Source: Candidatus Microthrix subdominans
GTDB lineage: Bacteria; Actinomycetota; Acidimicrobiia; Acidimicrobiales; Microtrichaceae
Assembly (NCBI GenBank): GCA_016719385.1
Contig: JADJZA010000004.1
Coordinates: 1 to 51,512, forward strand
DNA length: 51,512 nucleotides
Direction: 5' to 3'
Part shown: piece after piece, positions 26,788 through 34,894 of the stretch
Position numbering within the stretch: the stretch's first letter is position 1
How the letters are laid out: each line of letters starts with the position of its first letter
Program-made: the position numbers and the translations under genes
Notes under the pieces: generated by a model
What the model was told of the DNA's origin: nothing
The model's input: the letters and a program-made list of their open reading frames with translations, nothing else
The model's database searches: none

Positions 26788-26823
26788 CTCTCCCGGACAC
26801 GACAGGGCGGGAGGGGTTCCCGC
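26788..26823 (-). promoter_or_regulatory. Riboswitch expression platform: two competing hairpins at the ribosome site
   Basis: In the mRNA, CCTCCCG can pair with CGGGAGAGG (26788-26814), burying the ribosome site of the first operon gene. Alternatively GCGGGA pairs with TCCCGC (26807-26823) and uses the same bases, freeing the site. The two pairings exclude each other, as expected for a translational OFF switch. Confidence 0.7.
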
Positions 26824-26857
26824 TCCAAACCGCATGTCCTCGACGGTGAATGGGGAG

Positions 26858-26951
26858 CGCACGGGGGCAGGCATTCCGACTTGCGGGGCGAACCCCACCT
26901 ACGGCTGCGGGTCAGCGCCGGACTTGGACCGGCTTTCCCTGACCTCGTGTG
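26858..26951 (-). promoter_or_regulatory. Cobalamin riboswitch aptamer
   Basis: Read on the minus strand, the core at 26939-26898 holds GGGAAAGCCGGTCCAAGTCC followed by GGCGCTGACCCGCAGCCGTAGG, closely matching the conserved P3-P6 core of cobalamin riboswitches. The B12 box AGTCGGAATGCCTGCC (26881-26866) follows at the right distance. The closing stem pairs CACACG with CGTGCG-like bases at the ends. The arm between core and B12 box is short, as in compact actinobacterial variants. It lies about 75 bases before the start of the surface-protein gene, so it should lower expression of the whole uptake operon when cobalamin is plentiful. Confidence 0.92.
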
Positions 26952-27048
26952 ATCGGGGCCAGTCAAGCCCATCCCGCCCCGCTGATGCAAGCGGCGTCGG
27001 CGCCGCAGACGGACGTCTCCTGCCCTTCCAGCTACCATGCCCGCCGCA

Positions 27049-27121
27049 GGGCCTGTAGCTCAGTGGTGAGAGCAGAGGACTCATAATCCTTCGGTCGTGG
27101 GTTCGATCCCCACCAGGCCCA
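27049..27121 (+). tRNA. tRNA with CAU anticodon (probably Ile2, possibly elongator Met)
   Basis: Acceptor GGGCCTG pairs with CAGGCCC, D arm GCTC/GAGC, anticodon arm GAGGA-CTCATAA-TCCTT, T arm GTGGG/CCCAC around TTCGATC. The anticodon is CAT. It is not the initiator, since the first pair G-C and the absence of the three G-C pairs in the anticodon stem argue against it. The GACTCATAATC anticodon arm and GGTC variable region look more like tRNA-Ile2, whose C34 becomes lysidine, than tRNA-Met. CCA is not encoded. Confidence 0.9.
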
Positions 27122-27144
27122 CCGGGAAGGCCGACGAAACGCGC

Positions 27145-27936
27145 TCAGTCGGCTTCGAGGCAGGCGACGAGGGTCTGGCTCAGCGAACGCAGTGGGGAGG
27201 CCTCGGCCCGCTCGGTCAGGCGGTGGAGGGCGTGACCCTCGGGCAACGAATCGAGCGGCGGCATCATGTAGGTCACCCCGGTCAGCCGAAGGCCGGCCGT
27301 CTCACCGAGGGTCGCCAGCTCGGATCGGGTGAAGGTGGCGGTGCGACACAGCCGACGGTGCAGGGGCCTCACCCAGGTGAGGCCCGGCATGGTCGGCCCC
27401 GGCAGGCGTCGGCCTCGGATGGGGATGCCGTGCTGTTCGAAGGGCCACCAGCGGTTGGGGGTGGTCAACAGCAGGCGACCGCCGGGGCGGAGTACCCGCC
27501 TGATCTCGGCCAGCGCACCGGCCACATCGGGTAGGTGTTCCAGCACCTCGATCATGGTGACCACGTCGAAGGTGTCATCGGCGAACTCGAGCGACGTCAC
27601 CGACTGGGTGTGCACGGAGACGTTGTCGGGGTGGTCCTGGGTGTACAGGGCCAGGCGGTCGATTTCGACATCGATGGCGTCGACGTGTGTGAAGGCCGGT
27701 GCCATGGCGTTGGTGTACTCACCGGTGGCGCATCCCACGTCCAGCAGGCGCTCTCCCGACAACGGAGCCAAGGAGGCCATCGCATCCAGGCGCCCCTGAA
27801 CGTTGCGGGACCCCCGCGCCGATCCGTGGAGGGCACCGAACGAGTGGGCCTCGTCTCCCAGCTCGTCAGCGATGCGTCGTCCCGCCGGGGGTGCGCCGGT
27901 TTCCATGCCGCCCTTGTGTTCTCGCCGTGCCGCCAT
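27145..27936 (-). CDS. Class I SAM-dependent methyltransferase
   Basis: 263 residues from the ATG at 27936; an ATG at 27906 with an AAGGG-like ribosome site is an alternative. The SAM-binding motif I is LLDVGCATGEYTNAM, followed by an acidic VDAIDVEID, then FDVVTMIEVLEHLPDV and the post-motif GGRLLLTTPNRWWPF. This is the UbiE/COQ5-like methyltransferase 11 layout. The substrate is unknown; the C-terminal PLHRRLCRTATFTRSELATLGETAGL is common in proteins that methylate sugars or lipids. It is divergent from an acyltransferase 3 gene, which hints at modification of a surface glycolipid, but only by proximity. Confidence 0.85.
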   Translation of the reverse strand: MAARREHKGGMETGAPPAGRRIADELGDEAHSFGALHGSARGSRNVQGRLDAMASLAPLSGERLLDVGCATGEYTNAMAPAFTHVDAIDVEIDRLALYTQDHPDNVSVHTQSVTSLEFADDTFDVVTMIEVLEHLPDVAGALAEIRRVLRPGGRLLLTTPNRWWPFEQHGIPIRGRRLPGPTMPGLTWVRPLHRRLCRTATFTRSELATLGETAGLRLTGVTYMMPPLDSLPEGHALHRLTERAEASPLRSLSQTLVACLEAD

Positions 27937-28092
27937 ATCGGCACGATAACACCCAGCGTGATCGCTTTTGCAGCGTTGATCGCCCACAGTGGTGGCTCGG
28001 TGCGCCTGGAGCGCGCCCTGGGGGCGCCCCACCTGCAACTGGGGGATGGGCCTGGTTCGCAGGCCGCATTGTGGTTCGTACCGTCGACCCCC

Positions 28093-29256
28093 ATGGCGAC
28101 AATCCGGACCCACCCAACCGTCCAAACCGAGCGGACGTCCCAGGCATCCGGGCTGGATGCCCTGGTCGATCACACGCCGCCGGATCGGGACCGGGCGATC
28201 GACGCCATGCGGGCCATCGCCATCGCTGTCGTCGTCGTGTGGCACACGGTGATGTCGCTGACCTATCGCAAGGCGTCTGGCACCTTCTCGATGCCCAATC
28301 CGCTGGATGAGATCCCGCTGGGATGGGCGGCCACCTGGGTCTTACAGGTGATGCCGATGTTCTTCATCGTCGGTGGGTTCGCCAATGCCCGCAGCTGGGA
28401 CAGCTCCCGGCGGCGGGGCGACGGCGCCGGTCACTTCGTCCGAACCCGCATCGTGCGCCTTGCCCGCCCGGTCGCCTACTTCCTCGCCGCGTGGCTGGTT
28501 GTCGACGCCGTCAGCTTTGCGCTGGACCCCACGCGGGTCAGCGCCTTTCGTTGGGCGTTCATCGCCTTCGTGCCGCTGTGGTTCGTTGGCATGTACGGCC
28601 TGGTGTGTGCTGCGGCGCCGCTGATGCTGGGGCTACATCGGCGCTTCGGGATCGGCGTGGTCGTCGGCTTGCTGGGCGTCATCGCAGCGCTCGAGGCGCT
28701 GCGCCTGGGTGGCGACCTGGCGTGGGTCGGCGTGGTGACCACGCCGCTGGTGTGGCTGTTCGTCCATCAGCTCGGCGTGCTCTACGCCCACAGCGACCTG
28801 TCGTCGGATCGGGTCTGCGCCGCCGCCGTGACCGTGCTGGGCCTGGTGCTGATCGTGCTGGCGGTGGTCTTCGGCCCGTATGACGCCTCGATGGTGGCCA
28901 CCCGCGGTGGCAGCTCCAACCTGTTGCCAACCACCGCAGCGATCGCATTCACCGCCGTCTTTCAGCTCGGTCTGCTCGGCCTGGTCGCGCCGGGGCTTCG
29001 TCGCCTGGCTGCTCTGCGAAGCGTGTGGAAGGCGGTCGTCACCGTGAACGCCTTTGCCATGACCATCCTGTGTTGGCACATGACCGGACACCTGATCGCC
29101 CTGCTGGCGTACGAGCGCTTGGGCGGCACGTTGGCACAGCAGGCGACGGCTGCCTGGTGGGCGACCCGGCCGGCATGGCTGCTTGCATCGCTGGCGACGA
29201 CCGCCGCGGTGACGGCGCTGTTCGGCCGCTTCGAGCTGGCGGCCCGGACGTCGTGA
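28093..29256 (+). CDS. Acyltransferase 3 family membrane protein
   Basis: 387 residues from the ATG at 28093. DRAIDAMRAIAIAVVVVWHTVMSL opens it; the R..A...VV.WH pattern with the catalytic-type His is the acyltransferase 3 signature. About ten membrane helices follow, with MPMFFIVGGFANARSW after the second. The family moves acyl groups (acetyl, succinyl and others) onto exported sugars, lipids or peptidoglycan. A longer frame is open upstream to 27535 but overlaps the divergent methyltransferase, so it is not used. It ends 3 bp from the convergent aqpZ. The acyl group and acceptor are not known. Confidence 0.87.
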   Translation: MATIRTHPTVQTERTSQASGLDALVDHTPPDRDRAIDAMRAIAIAVVVVWHTVMSLTYRKASGTFSMPNPLDEIPLGWAATWVLQVMPMFFIVGGFANARSWDSSRRRGDGAGHFVRTRIVRLARPVAYFLAAWLVVDAVSFALDPTRVSAFRWAFIAFVPLWFVGMYGLVCAAAPLMLGLHRRFGIGVVVGLLGVIAALEALRLGGDLAWVGVVTTPLVWLFVHQLGVLYAHSDLSSDRVCAAAVTVLGLVLIVLAVVFGPYDASMVATRGGSSNLLPTTAAIAFTAVFQLGLLGLVAPGLRRLAALRSVWKAVVTVNAFAMTILCWHMTGHLIALLAYERLGGTLAQQATAAWWATRPAWLLASLATTAAVTALFGRFELAARTS

Positions 29257-29259
29257 GGG

Positions 29260-30027
29260 CTAGCGGGCGGCCGGCTCACCGGCGATCGTCGGCACGATCA
29301 CGTCCTCGCGGTCCCCGACGAAGTAGCGATGGATCAGCGCGCCGATGGCGGCGCCGAGGATCGGGGCCACCCAGAACATCCACAGCTGGCCCAGCTGCTC
29401 GGTCCCGGCGAAGATCGCCTGCGAGGTGGAGCGGGCCGGGTTGACCGAGGTGTTGGTCACCGGAATCGAGATCAGGTGGATGAGCGTGAGGCTCAAGCCG
29501 ATGGCCAACCCGCCCATGCCGGCGGCGGCGCGCTTGGCCGTTGCGCCCAGGATGACGATGAGGAACACCGCGGTCAGCACGACCTCGACCAGAAAGGCAG
29601 AGGCAAGGGAGTAACCGCCGGGCGACAGGTCGCCGTAGCCGTTGGAGGCGAATGCGCCCGCCCCGTCGCCGATCTCCCAGCCGGCCTTCCCGGAGGCGAT
29701 CAGGTAGATCGTCCCGGCGGCGATCGTTGCGCCGATGACCTGGGCGATCACGTAGCCGATGGCCTTCACCGCTTCGAAGCGGCCACCGACCACCAGGCCG
29801 ATCGTCACCGCCGGGTTGAAGTGGCCGCCGGACACGTGCCCGACAGCGTAGGCCCCGGTCAGCACGGCAAAACCGAAGGCGAATGCCACGCCTAGAAATC
29901 CGATGCCCAGGCTGGTTCCGTTCGCGCCGGTGCCAAAGTCGGCTGCCAGCACGGCGGCACCACAGCCGCCCAAGACCAACCAGAACGTTCCAATGATTTC
30001 GGCGGCGAGCGCCTTGGGGTCGAACAT
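29260..30027 (-). CDS. aqpZ: Aquaporin Z-type water channel
   Basis: 255 residues from the ATG at 30027. Six membrane helices and both NPA boxes are present: GHVSGGHFNPAVTIG in the first half and NTSVNPARSTSQA in the second, where the Arg after NPA is the selectivity-filter residue. TNTSVNPARS matches the water-selective AqpZ group better than glycerol facilitators, which usually have Asp after the second NPA-R. It should allow fast water movement across the cytoplasmic membrane. The open frame upstream adds 18 unlikely residues and is not used. Confidence 0.93.
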   Translation of the reverse strand: MFDPKALAAEIIGTFWLVLGGCGAAVLAADFGTGANGTSLGIGFLGVAFAFGFAVLTGAYAVGHVSGGHFNPAVTIGLVVGGRFEAVKAIGYVIAQVIGATIAAGTIYLIASGKAGWEIGDGAGAFASNGYGDLSPGGYSLASAFLVEVVLTAVFLIVILGATAKRAAAGMGGLAIGLSLTLIHLISIPVTNTSVNPARSTSQAIFAGTEQLGQLWMFWVAPILGAAIGALIHRYFVGDREDVIVPTIAGEPAAR

Positions 30028-30115
30028 CGACCTGTCTCCCTCGTTCTCTGCCGACGGCCAGAGCGCTGACGACGAGGTCACGGTAGTCCGGCCGACGGAG
30101 GCTGGGGCGGATTGC

Positions 30116-30832
30116 TCAGCGCGGTGGCTGGGCTCCGAACATCGAGGCGATCGTTTCGGTCAGGTTCACCCCGGCGCCCGCTCCCGATGGGCGTCGCACG
30201 ATCGGGTCCCGGCTTCTCATACCGTTACGGTCGACGTGTTCGGTCCAGGACTGTCCATCCCAGTACCGGTAGGTAAATCGGCCGGTCGGGTCGGTAAACC
30301 ACCCTGCGGCCGTGGCGGTGGTTGCCGCCCGTGGCGTGCTCGTCGACCTCGGGGTGCTCGCCACCATGTTGCTGGTCTCCATCGGCTTGTGGGAGACGAC
30401 CGCAATGGTGCTCTCGGCACCGTCGAACCTCGGCGCCGATACCTTCGATCCGGCGCTCGAACCGGCGCTGTACCGCTCGGCCATGGTCGAGACTTCGCTG
30501 ACCGGGGGTTCGTCGTCGGCCAGCGCCAGGCGGTTGGCGGCGGTGTTGAGACGCGAGGCAAACGTGCGGGCGTCCGAGCCCTTTCTGATCGGCACCGGCA
30601 CCACCATGACGAACGCCTCGCCGACGATGACCAGGAAGAGGCCTTTGGCGGCGCCTCGGTGGTCCATCAGCTCGAGGTCGGCTTCGTCGAGGACCAGACG
30701 GCCGGCCGACACGTCACGGCGCAGCGCCGCCGGGGTCTTCACCGAGGCGCGGGCGCCGAGGAGGGCGTGATCGGCGTCGCGGTAGAGGATCCGCTCGCCG
30801 ACGACACTGATGCCGCGAAAGGTGCGTTCCAT
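30116..30832 (-). CDS. DUF2510-domain protein
   Basis: 238 residues from the ATG at 30832. The N-terminal 120 residues are strand-rich (RTFRGISVVGERILYRD, KGLFLVIVGEAFVMVVPVPI) with no membrane helix. A Thr/Ser-rich linker follows. GWFTDPTGRFTYRYWDGQSWTEHV at about residues 190-213 is a DUF2510 module, a short Trp-rich unit common in actinobacterial membrane-associated proteins. It starts 2 bp after the stop of the gene at 30835-31443, so the pair is almost certainly one operon. Function unknown. Confidence 0.8.
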   Translation of the reverse strand: MERTFRGISVVGERILYRDADHALLGARASVKTPAALRRDVSAGRLVLDEADLELMDHRGAAKGLFLVIVGEAFVMVVPVPIRKGSDARTFASRLNTAANRLALADDEPPVSEVSTMAERYSAGSSAGSKVSAPRFDGAESTIAVVSHKPMETSNMVASTPRSTSTPRAATTATAAGWFTDPTGRFTYRYWDGQSWTEHVDRNGMRSRDPIVRRPSGAGAGVNLTETIASMFGAQPPR

Positions 30833-30834
30833 GC

Positions 30835-31443
30835 TCAGTCCTCGAGCCAGGCGGGGGCGCGGTCCAAGAGAAATTCGCTCACCACGCCGCATTTCTCCAG
30901 CTCGTCGGACAGGTTCTCGGTGCCCATGAAGACCTCGCTGAGCGACACCTCCACCCGGGCCACGATCGTCAGGCTGCGCTCGGCGGGGTCGGTGACCGAG
31001 GCGTAGGTGTCGAGCGCCGACACCTCGATCGGCAGGTCGGGGCCGCCCACTCCGGCCAGGTCGGTGGCCAACACCAGCAGGTCGGGGCCCGACGGCAAGG
31101 GTGGCAGCGACCACGTGAAGATCAGCGGGATCTTGAAGCGGTCCTCCGGCTCCTCGGCCTCCCGAAGCTCCATGATGTGGTCCTCGAATGCCAGCAGCAC
31201 GCGCGGGTCGAGTTCGACGGCCAGGTGAAGGTCGAGCGGGCCGCCGCACGCTGCCTCCGGGTGCAGATCGACCTCCCAGGCCTGTCGCATGGAGTAGGTC
31301 TCGACGAAGTGACGCTCATCGTGAACGTGAAAGCCGTGCTCGACGGCCTGGTCTTTCAAGCCGGCGATGTACCCGGCGAGGTCGATGACGGCCACCGAGG
31401 GTCCTTTCAGGCTGAGTAACTCGTGGTGCTTGGGCGTGGACAC
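30835..31443 (-). CDS. Hypothetical protein, 202 residues
   Basis: A GTG start. No signal peptide, membrane helix or catalytic motif is seen. It is rich in acidic residues and alternating strands, for instance VAVIDLAGYIAGLKDQAVEHGFHVHDERHFV and LTIVARVEVSLSEVFMGTENLSDELEKC. The gene is the upstream partner of the DUF2510 gene with 2 bp between them, and is divergent from the phosphatase gene. I do not recognise the family. Confidence 0.65.
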   Translation of the reverse strand: MSTPKHHELLSLKGPSVAVIDLAGYIAGLKDQAVEHGFHVHDERHFVETYSMRQAWEVDLHPEAACGGPLDLHLAVELDPRVLLAFEDHIMELREAEEPEDRFKIPLIFTWSLPPLPSGPDLLVLATDLAGVGGPDLPIEVSALDTYASVTDPAERSLTIVARVEVSLSEVFMGTENLSDELEKCGVVSEFLLDRAPAWLED

Positions 31444-31603
31444 CCGATGCTCTCACGGAATGGCACTCCGGCGCCATGGGGCCTCCTCTCCGGTGCACCG
31501 AACCCGTCCGCCCAGGCGCTCACCTCGCACGCTGTGCCCCCAGCGGGCAGGATGGACCGATGCCCGACCCCACCCGCTCGGCAGCCTCGACGTGGCCTCC
31601 CAG

Positions 31604-32410
31604 ATGAACGAACCAACCTCGACCAGCCTGCACCCCGAGGATGCCCTCGAGCTGTTGGACAGGGTGGCCATCGGTATCCGTAGAGCGGTGGCCGAGGTCG
31701 ACGACCGCCGTGCCCGCAGCAACCGGTCCGGCCAGTACGCGCTGGACCTGGCGGCAGACGGAGGGGCGGTGGCCAGCCTGACCGCCGCCGGGCTGGGGGT
31801 GTTGTCCGAAGAGTCGGGCCACCACCACCCGGAGCGACCGCTGCAGGTGGTGCTCGACCCGGTCGACGGCTCGACCAACGCCTCTCGCGGGTTGCCCTGG
31901 TGGGCGACGTCAGCCTGCATCCTCGATGCTGAGGGGCCGTGGGTCTCCTTGGTTCGCAACCAGGCGATCGGCACCACCTACACCGCGGTACGCGGCGGCG
32001 GTGCGGAGCGCGACGGCCGACGACTGGCACCGATCGAAGCGCCGTCGGTCGACGACTCGATGGCGGCGATCAACGGCACGCCGGTCTCCCACCTGGGCTG
32101 GAAGCAGTTCCGGAGCTTTGGGGCGGCGGCGCTCGACGTCTGCGCGGTCGCCGACGGTGGTCTCGACGTGTACCTGGACGCGACGACGACGGGCAACGCC
32201 CAGTGGGACTTTCTCGGCGGGCTGCTCATCCTCACCGAGGTGGGAGGGGTGATGCTCGACGCCCAGGACCGCTCGATCGTGGCGATCTCGCCTCCCGAGC
32301 GCCGCCAGCCGATCGCTGCCAGAAGCCAGGCCGCCGCCGCCGAGGCCCGGCGCCGTGCGCAGAGTTCGGGCTGGTGGCAAACGTCGGTGCACTGGACCGA
32401 CCGGCTGTAG
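31604..32410 (+). CDS. Inositol monophosphatase-family phosphatase
   Basis: 268 residues from the ATG at 31604. Metal-binding motifs are EESG near residue 69, DPVDGSTNASRG near residue 85, and WDFLGGLLILTEVGG near residue 205, which together define the lithium-sensitive phosphatase fold (IMPase, CysQ, FBPase-like). It should remove phosphate from a small sugar or inositol phosphate with Mg2+. The exact substrate cannot be told from these motifs. The frame upstream of 31604 is open but lies in the divergent promoter region. The Nudix gene follows 9 bp later. Confidence 0.86.
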   Translation: MNEPTSTSLHPEDALELLDRVAIGIRRAVAEVDDRRARSNRSGQYALDLAADGGAVASLTAAGLGVLSEESGHHHPERPLQVVLDPVDGSTNASRGLPWWATSACILDAEGPWVSLVRNQAIGTTYTAVRGGGAERDGRRLAPIEAPSVDDSMAAINGTPVSHLGWKQFRSFGAAALDVCAVADGGLDVYLDATTTGNAQWDFLGGLLILTEVGGVMLDAQDRSIVAISPPERRQPIAARSQAAAAEARRRAQSSGWWQTSVHWTDRL

Positions 32411-32419
32411 CCTGAGTCG

Positions 32420-32959
32420 ATGCTGACCGCCCTGCACCGCCTGGCGTTGGGCGCTTTCCGCCTGTTGCCGACACCGGCCCGCCGGTTGGTGGTGCGTTCG
32501 TTGTCGCCCACGTTCACCGCCGGGGCGATCGCGGTGGTGCTCGACGTTGATGACCGAATGTTGTTGGTCCGCCAAGTCTACCGGGGACGCTGGGGGCTGC
32601 CCGGCGGCCTGATGCAACGCGGCGAAGTGCCGCTGGGGGCAATGCTGCGCGAGGTGAGCGAAGAGGTGGCCATGGCCGTCGTGGTGCAGGGCGAGCCCGA
32701 GGTGGTGCTCGACCCGGAGCCGCGTCGGATCGACATCGTTTTTCTCGCTCGTCCGGCCGACCGGTCGATCGAGCCCAAGCCGGCCTCGGTGGAGATCGAT
32801 GCGCTGCGGTGGGTGACACCCGACGACTTTCCTTCGATCCAGATGGAGACGGCCATGGCCCTGGAGCGTTTACACGCGGCCGGGCGGCTTCCCGAGCAGT
32901 GGCACCGGGTGGCCTCGACCGCAGTGGCGACGTGGCGGGCGTCGGTGGCCACCGACTGA
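32420..32959 (+). CDS. Nudix hydrolase
   Basis: 179 residues. The Nudix box GGLMQRGEVPLGAMLREVSEEVAM is complete (G5-E7-REUXEE pattern) near residues 61-84. A hydrophobic N-terminal helix (LHRLALGAFRLLPTPARRL) precedes the fold and may rest on the membrane. Nudix enzymes cleave nucleoside diphosphates linked to another group. The upstream phosphatase gene is only 9 bp away, so both may act in the same clean-up or salvage step. The substrate is unknown. Confidence 0.88.
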   Translation: MLTALHRLALGAFRLLPTPARRLVVRSLSPTFTAGAIAVVLDVDDRMLLVRQVYRGRWGLPGGLMQRGEVPLGAMLREVSEEVAMAVVVQGEPEVVLDPEPRRIDIVFLARPADRSIEPKPASVEIDALRWVTPDDFPSIQMETAMALERLHAAGRLPEQWHRVASTAVATWRASVATD

Positions 32960-32983
32960 CCAGGCGCTACGCTCTGCGCCCCC

Positions 32984-33060
32984 GGGCGCTTAGCTCAGCT
33001 GGTTAGAGCACCTCCCTTACAAGGAGGGGGTCGGGGGTTCGAGTCCCTCAGCGCCCACCA
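32984..33060 (+). tRNA. tRNA-Val (UAC), element integration site
   Basis: Acceptor GGGCGCT pairs with AGCGCCC, D arm GCTC/GAGC, anticodon loop CTTACAA, T arm CGGGG around TTCGAGT. Anticodon TAC reads Val codons GTA/GTG. CCA is encoded. The last 44 bases also encode, on the other strand, the C terminus of the serine integrase, which marks this 3' end as the attachment site of the element to its right. Confidence 0.96.
33017..33060. other. Candidate attachment site (tRNA-Val 3' end)
   Basis: The integrase frame runs into the 3' half of tRNA-Val and stops at 33017, giving the VGAEGLEPPTPSL ending that antisense tRNA 3' ends typically encode. The tRNA stays intact because the element supplies or preserves its 3' end. 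No second copy of this segment occurs in the window, so the distal attachment site lies to the right of 51512. Confidence 0.6.
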
Positions 33061-34894
33061 GAGTCTCGTATTTCAAACCCCGTCGCGGTTCACCGTGGCG
33101 GGGTTTGTTGTTTCCGCCCCAGTTGCCGTCCCCGGTTCCGTTATCGGCTTCGTTCTTTATGCTGGCCCCAACGGCCGCCAGCACCTGCTGTGGCGGCACG
33201 TCACGGTGGCGTAGACCCGTCAGGCCATGTGCCTGGCCCTGCAGTCGTTCGGCCTCCCACCGGGCACTGAACGCTTCCCACTGCCGGTCAATCTCGTCTG
33301 GCTCAGCCCCAGTCTTTTCTTCGGCCCGGATCCGTGCAGGCACCCTCACGTCGTCGCCGAGTAGTGTCCTGAACGGTTCGGTGAACCGGCTGGTTATCAT
33401 TCCGGTGTCGTCGATCCAGATCTTCTCGAAGATCGACTGGTTGAGTTGCCGCCGAATGTCGCCCTCAGCCGTCCGGTAGGCCCGGGTCCAGTCACCGACA
33501 AACGTCAGTGCGTGGTCCAGGTTGGTCTTGACGGTGTCGTAGGCGACATCCACAGCATCGAGCCGTGTTTCGGTCTGTTCGAGTTCTCGCGTGATCCGGG
33601 TCTGCTCGGACTTGAGTAGGTCCAATCCGATGGCGTCGGCGTAGTGGGCTTCGAGCAGTTTCTTCCGTTCGTCTTGGAGCTTTCGGATCCGCCGTTGCCC
33701 TGCTGAGCGTTCGGTCTCGGATTCGTCTCGCTGGACGGCGAGTTCCTCAACAATCAGGTCCCGTAGCTCACTGAGGGTCTTCTGGCTGGGTTGGATCGTC
33801 CGGTAGTGCTGGGCGACCAGGTCTTCGACTTCGGAGATCAGGATGGCTGCTTGGGCGCAGGCGGTCCGTTTCTGTTGCCGTCCGACGCAGATGAAGTACG
33901 GGTATGTGGTGCCGTGTCGGTTGGTTGCTCTGGACACGATCAGTCGGCTGCCGCAGTCCCCGCAGAACACGGTGCCCTTCAGGTAGTGATGGTGCTTGCG
34001 CCTTTTCTCACCGGAGCGGCCTTTGGCATCGAGCTGGTCTTGGACTTTCTGCCAGGTGGCGTCGTCAACCAGGGCTTCGTGTTGCCCGTTCGGGTACTCG
34101 ACGCCCTTGTAGCGCACCCAGCCTTTGTAATACGGATGCCGGAGAAGTCGGTGGAAGTGCGACACCACCAGCGGCTTGGACGGCGTCTTCGGTCCTGGGG
34201 TGGTGGTCAGACCTCGCTGAGTGAGTTCTTCGAGCAGGTCTCGGATGGTCCAGTCGCCGCCAGAGTAGGCCTCGAACGCGAAGCGCATCAGCGGCCCACG
34301 CTGCGGGTCGATGTCGACCGCTCGGACTTCCCGGCCGTTGACCACCTTCCGGACATTCACATAGCCACAGGGTGCCTTGCTGATCGTCCCACCAGCTTTG
34401 GCTTTCTGGACCGATCCCTTGATGACCTCGCTCGCCAGGTTCCGTGAGTAGAATTCGGCGATCGAGCTCATGATGCCGTGCAGCAACATGCCCGATGGTG
34501 TCTCGTCGATGTTCTCCGAACACGACACCAGCCGCACCCCGGCAGCTTGGAGCGCCATGTGGATGGTGACGTCGTCGGATCGGTTGCGGGCCAGCCGGTC
34601 GACTTTGTGGACGATCAGGTAGTCAATGGAGTGATCCGACACGTGGGTCAGCATCCGTTGCAGTTCTGGTCGGTCTGAGCTTCGGGCTGACTCGCCTCGG
34701 TCAACGAACTCGTCTGCCACGTCGGCGTCCAACGTTTCGGCTCGCCGACGGCAGGCCTCGCGCTGGGCGGGGATGGAGTAGCCCTCCACGTCCCGTCCAG
34801 CTTCGGCCTGGTCCTTTGTCGACACCCGGAGATATATAAGGGCCCGCGCGCGGGCCCCATCGTCGGGTTGATTGGTTGTTGTCGCAGCGCTCAC
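33017..34894 (-). CDS. Large serine recombinase (integrase)
   Basis: 625 residues. The resolvase domain has YLRVSTKDQ with the nucleophile Ser at residue 25, and DYLIVHKVDRLARNR. The recombinase domain follows (GYVNVRKVVNG...HPYYKGWVRYKG), then a zinc ribbon (FCGDCGSRL with YFICVGRQQ...ACAQ) and a long coiled coil near residues 390-460, as in phage-type integrases. It should insert and, with a directionality factor, excise the element. Its start overlaps the ImmA-like gene by 4 bp and its last residues are encoded by the tRNA-Val 3' end, so the C terminus changes on excision. Confidence 0.95.
   Translation of the reverse strand: MSAATTTNQPDDGARARALIYLRVSTKDQAEAGRDVEGYSIPAQREACRRRAETLDADVADEFVDRGESARSSDRPELQRMLTHVSDHSIDYLIVHKVDRLARNRSDDVTIHMALQAAGVRLVSCSENIDETPSGMLLHGIMSSIAEFYSRNLASEVIKGSVQKAKAGGTISKAPCGYVNVRKVVNGREVRAVDIDPQRGPLMRFAFEAYSGGDWTIRDLLEELTQRGLTTTPGPKTPSKPLVVSHFHRLLRHPYYKGWVRYKGVEYPNGQHEALVDDATWQKVQDQLDAKGRSGEKRRKHHHYLKGTVFCGDCGSRLIVSRATNRHGTTYPYFICVGRQQKRTACAQAAILISEVEDLVAQHYRTIQPSQKTLSELRDLIVEELAVQRDESETERSAGQRRIRKLQDERKKLLEAHYADAIGLDLLKSEQTRITRELEQTETRLDAVDVAYDTVKTNLDHALTFVGDWTRAYRTAEGDIRRQLNQSIFEKIWIDDTGMITSRFTEPFRTLLGDDVRVPARIRAEEKTGAEPDEIDRQWEAFSARWEAERLQGQAHGLTGLRHRDVPPQQVLAAVGASIKNEADNGTGDGNWGGNNKPRHGEPRRGLKYETLVGAEGLEPPTPSL
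33075..33106 (+). terminator. Terminator after tRNA-Val
   Basis: AAACCCCG pairs with CGGGGTTT around a 16-base loop and is followed by TTGTTGTTT-like sequence. It would stop tRNA transcription, yet it lies inside the integrase coding region on the other strand. Confidence 0.6.
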
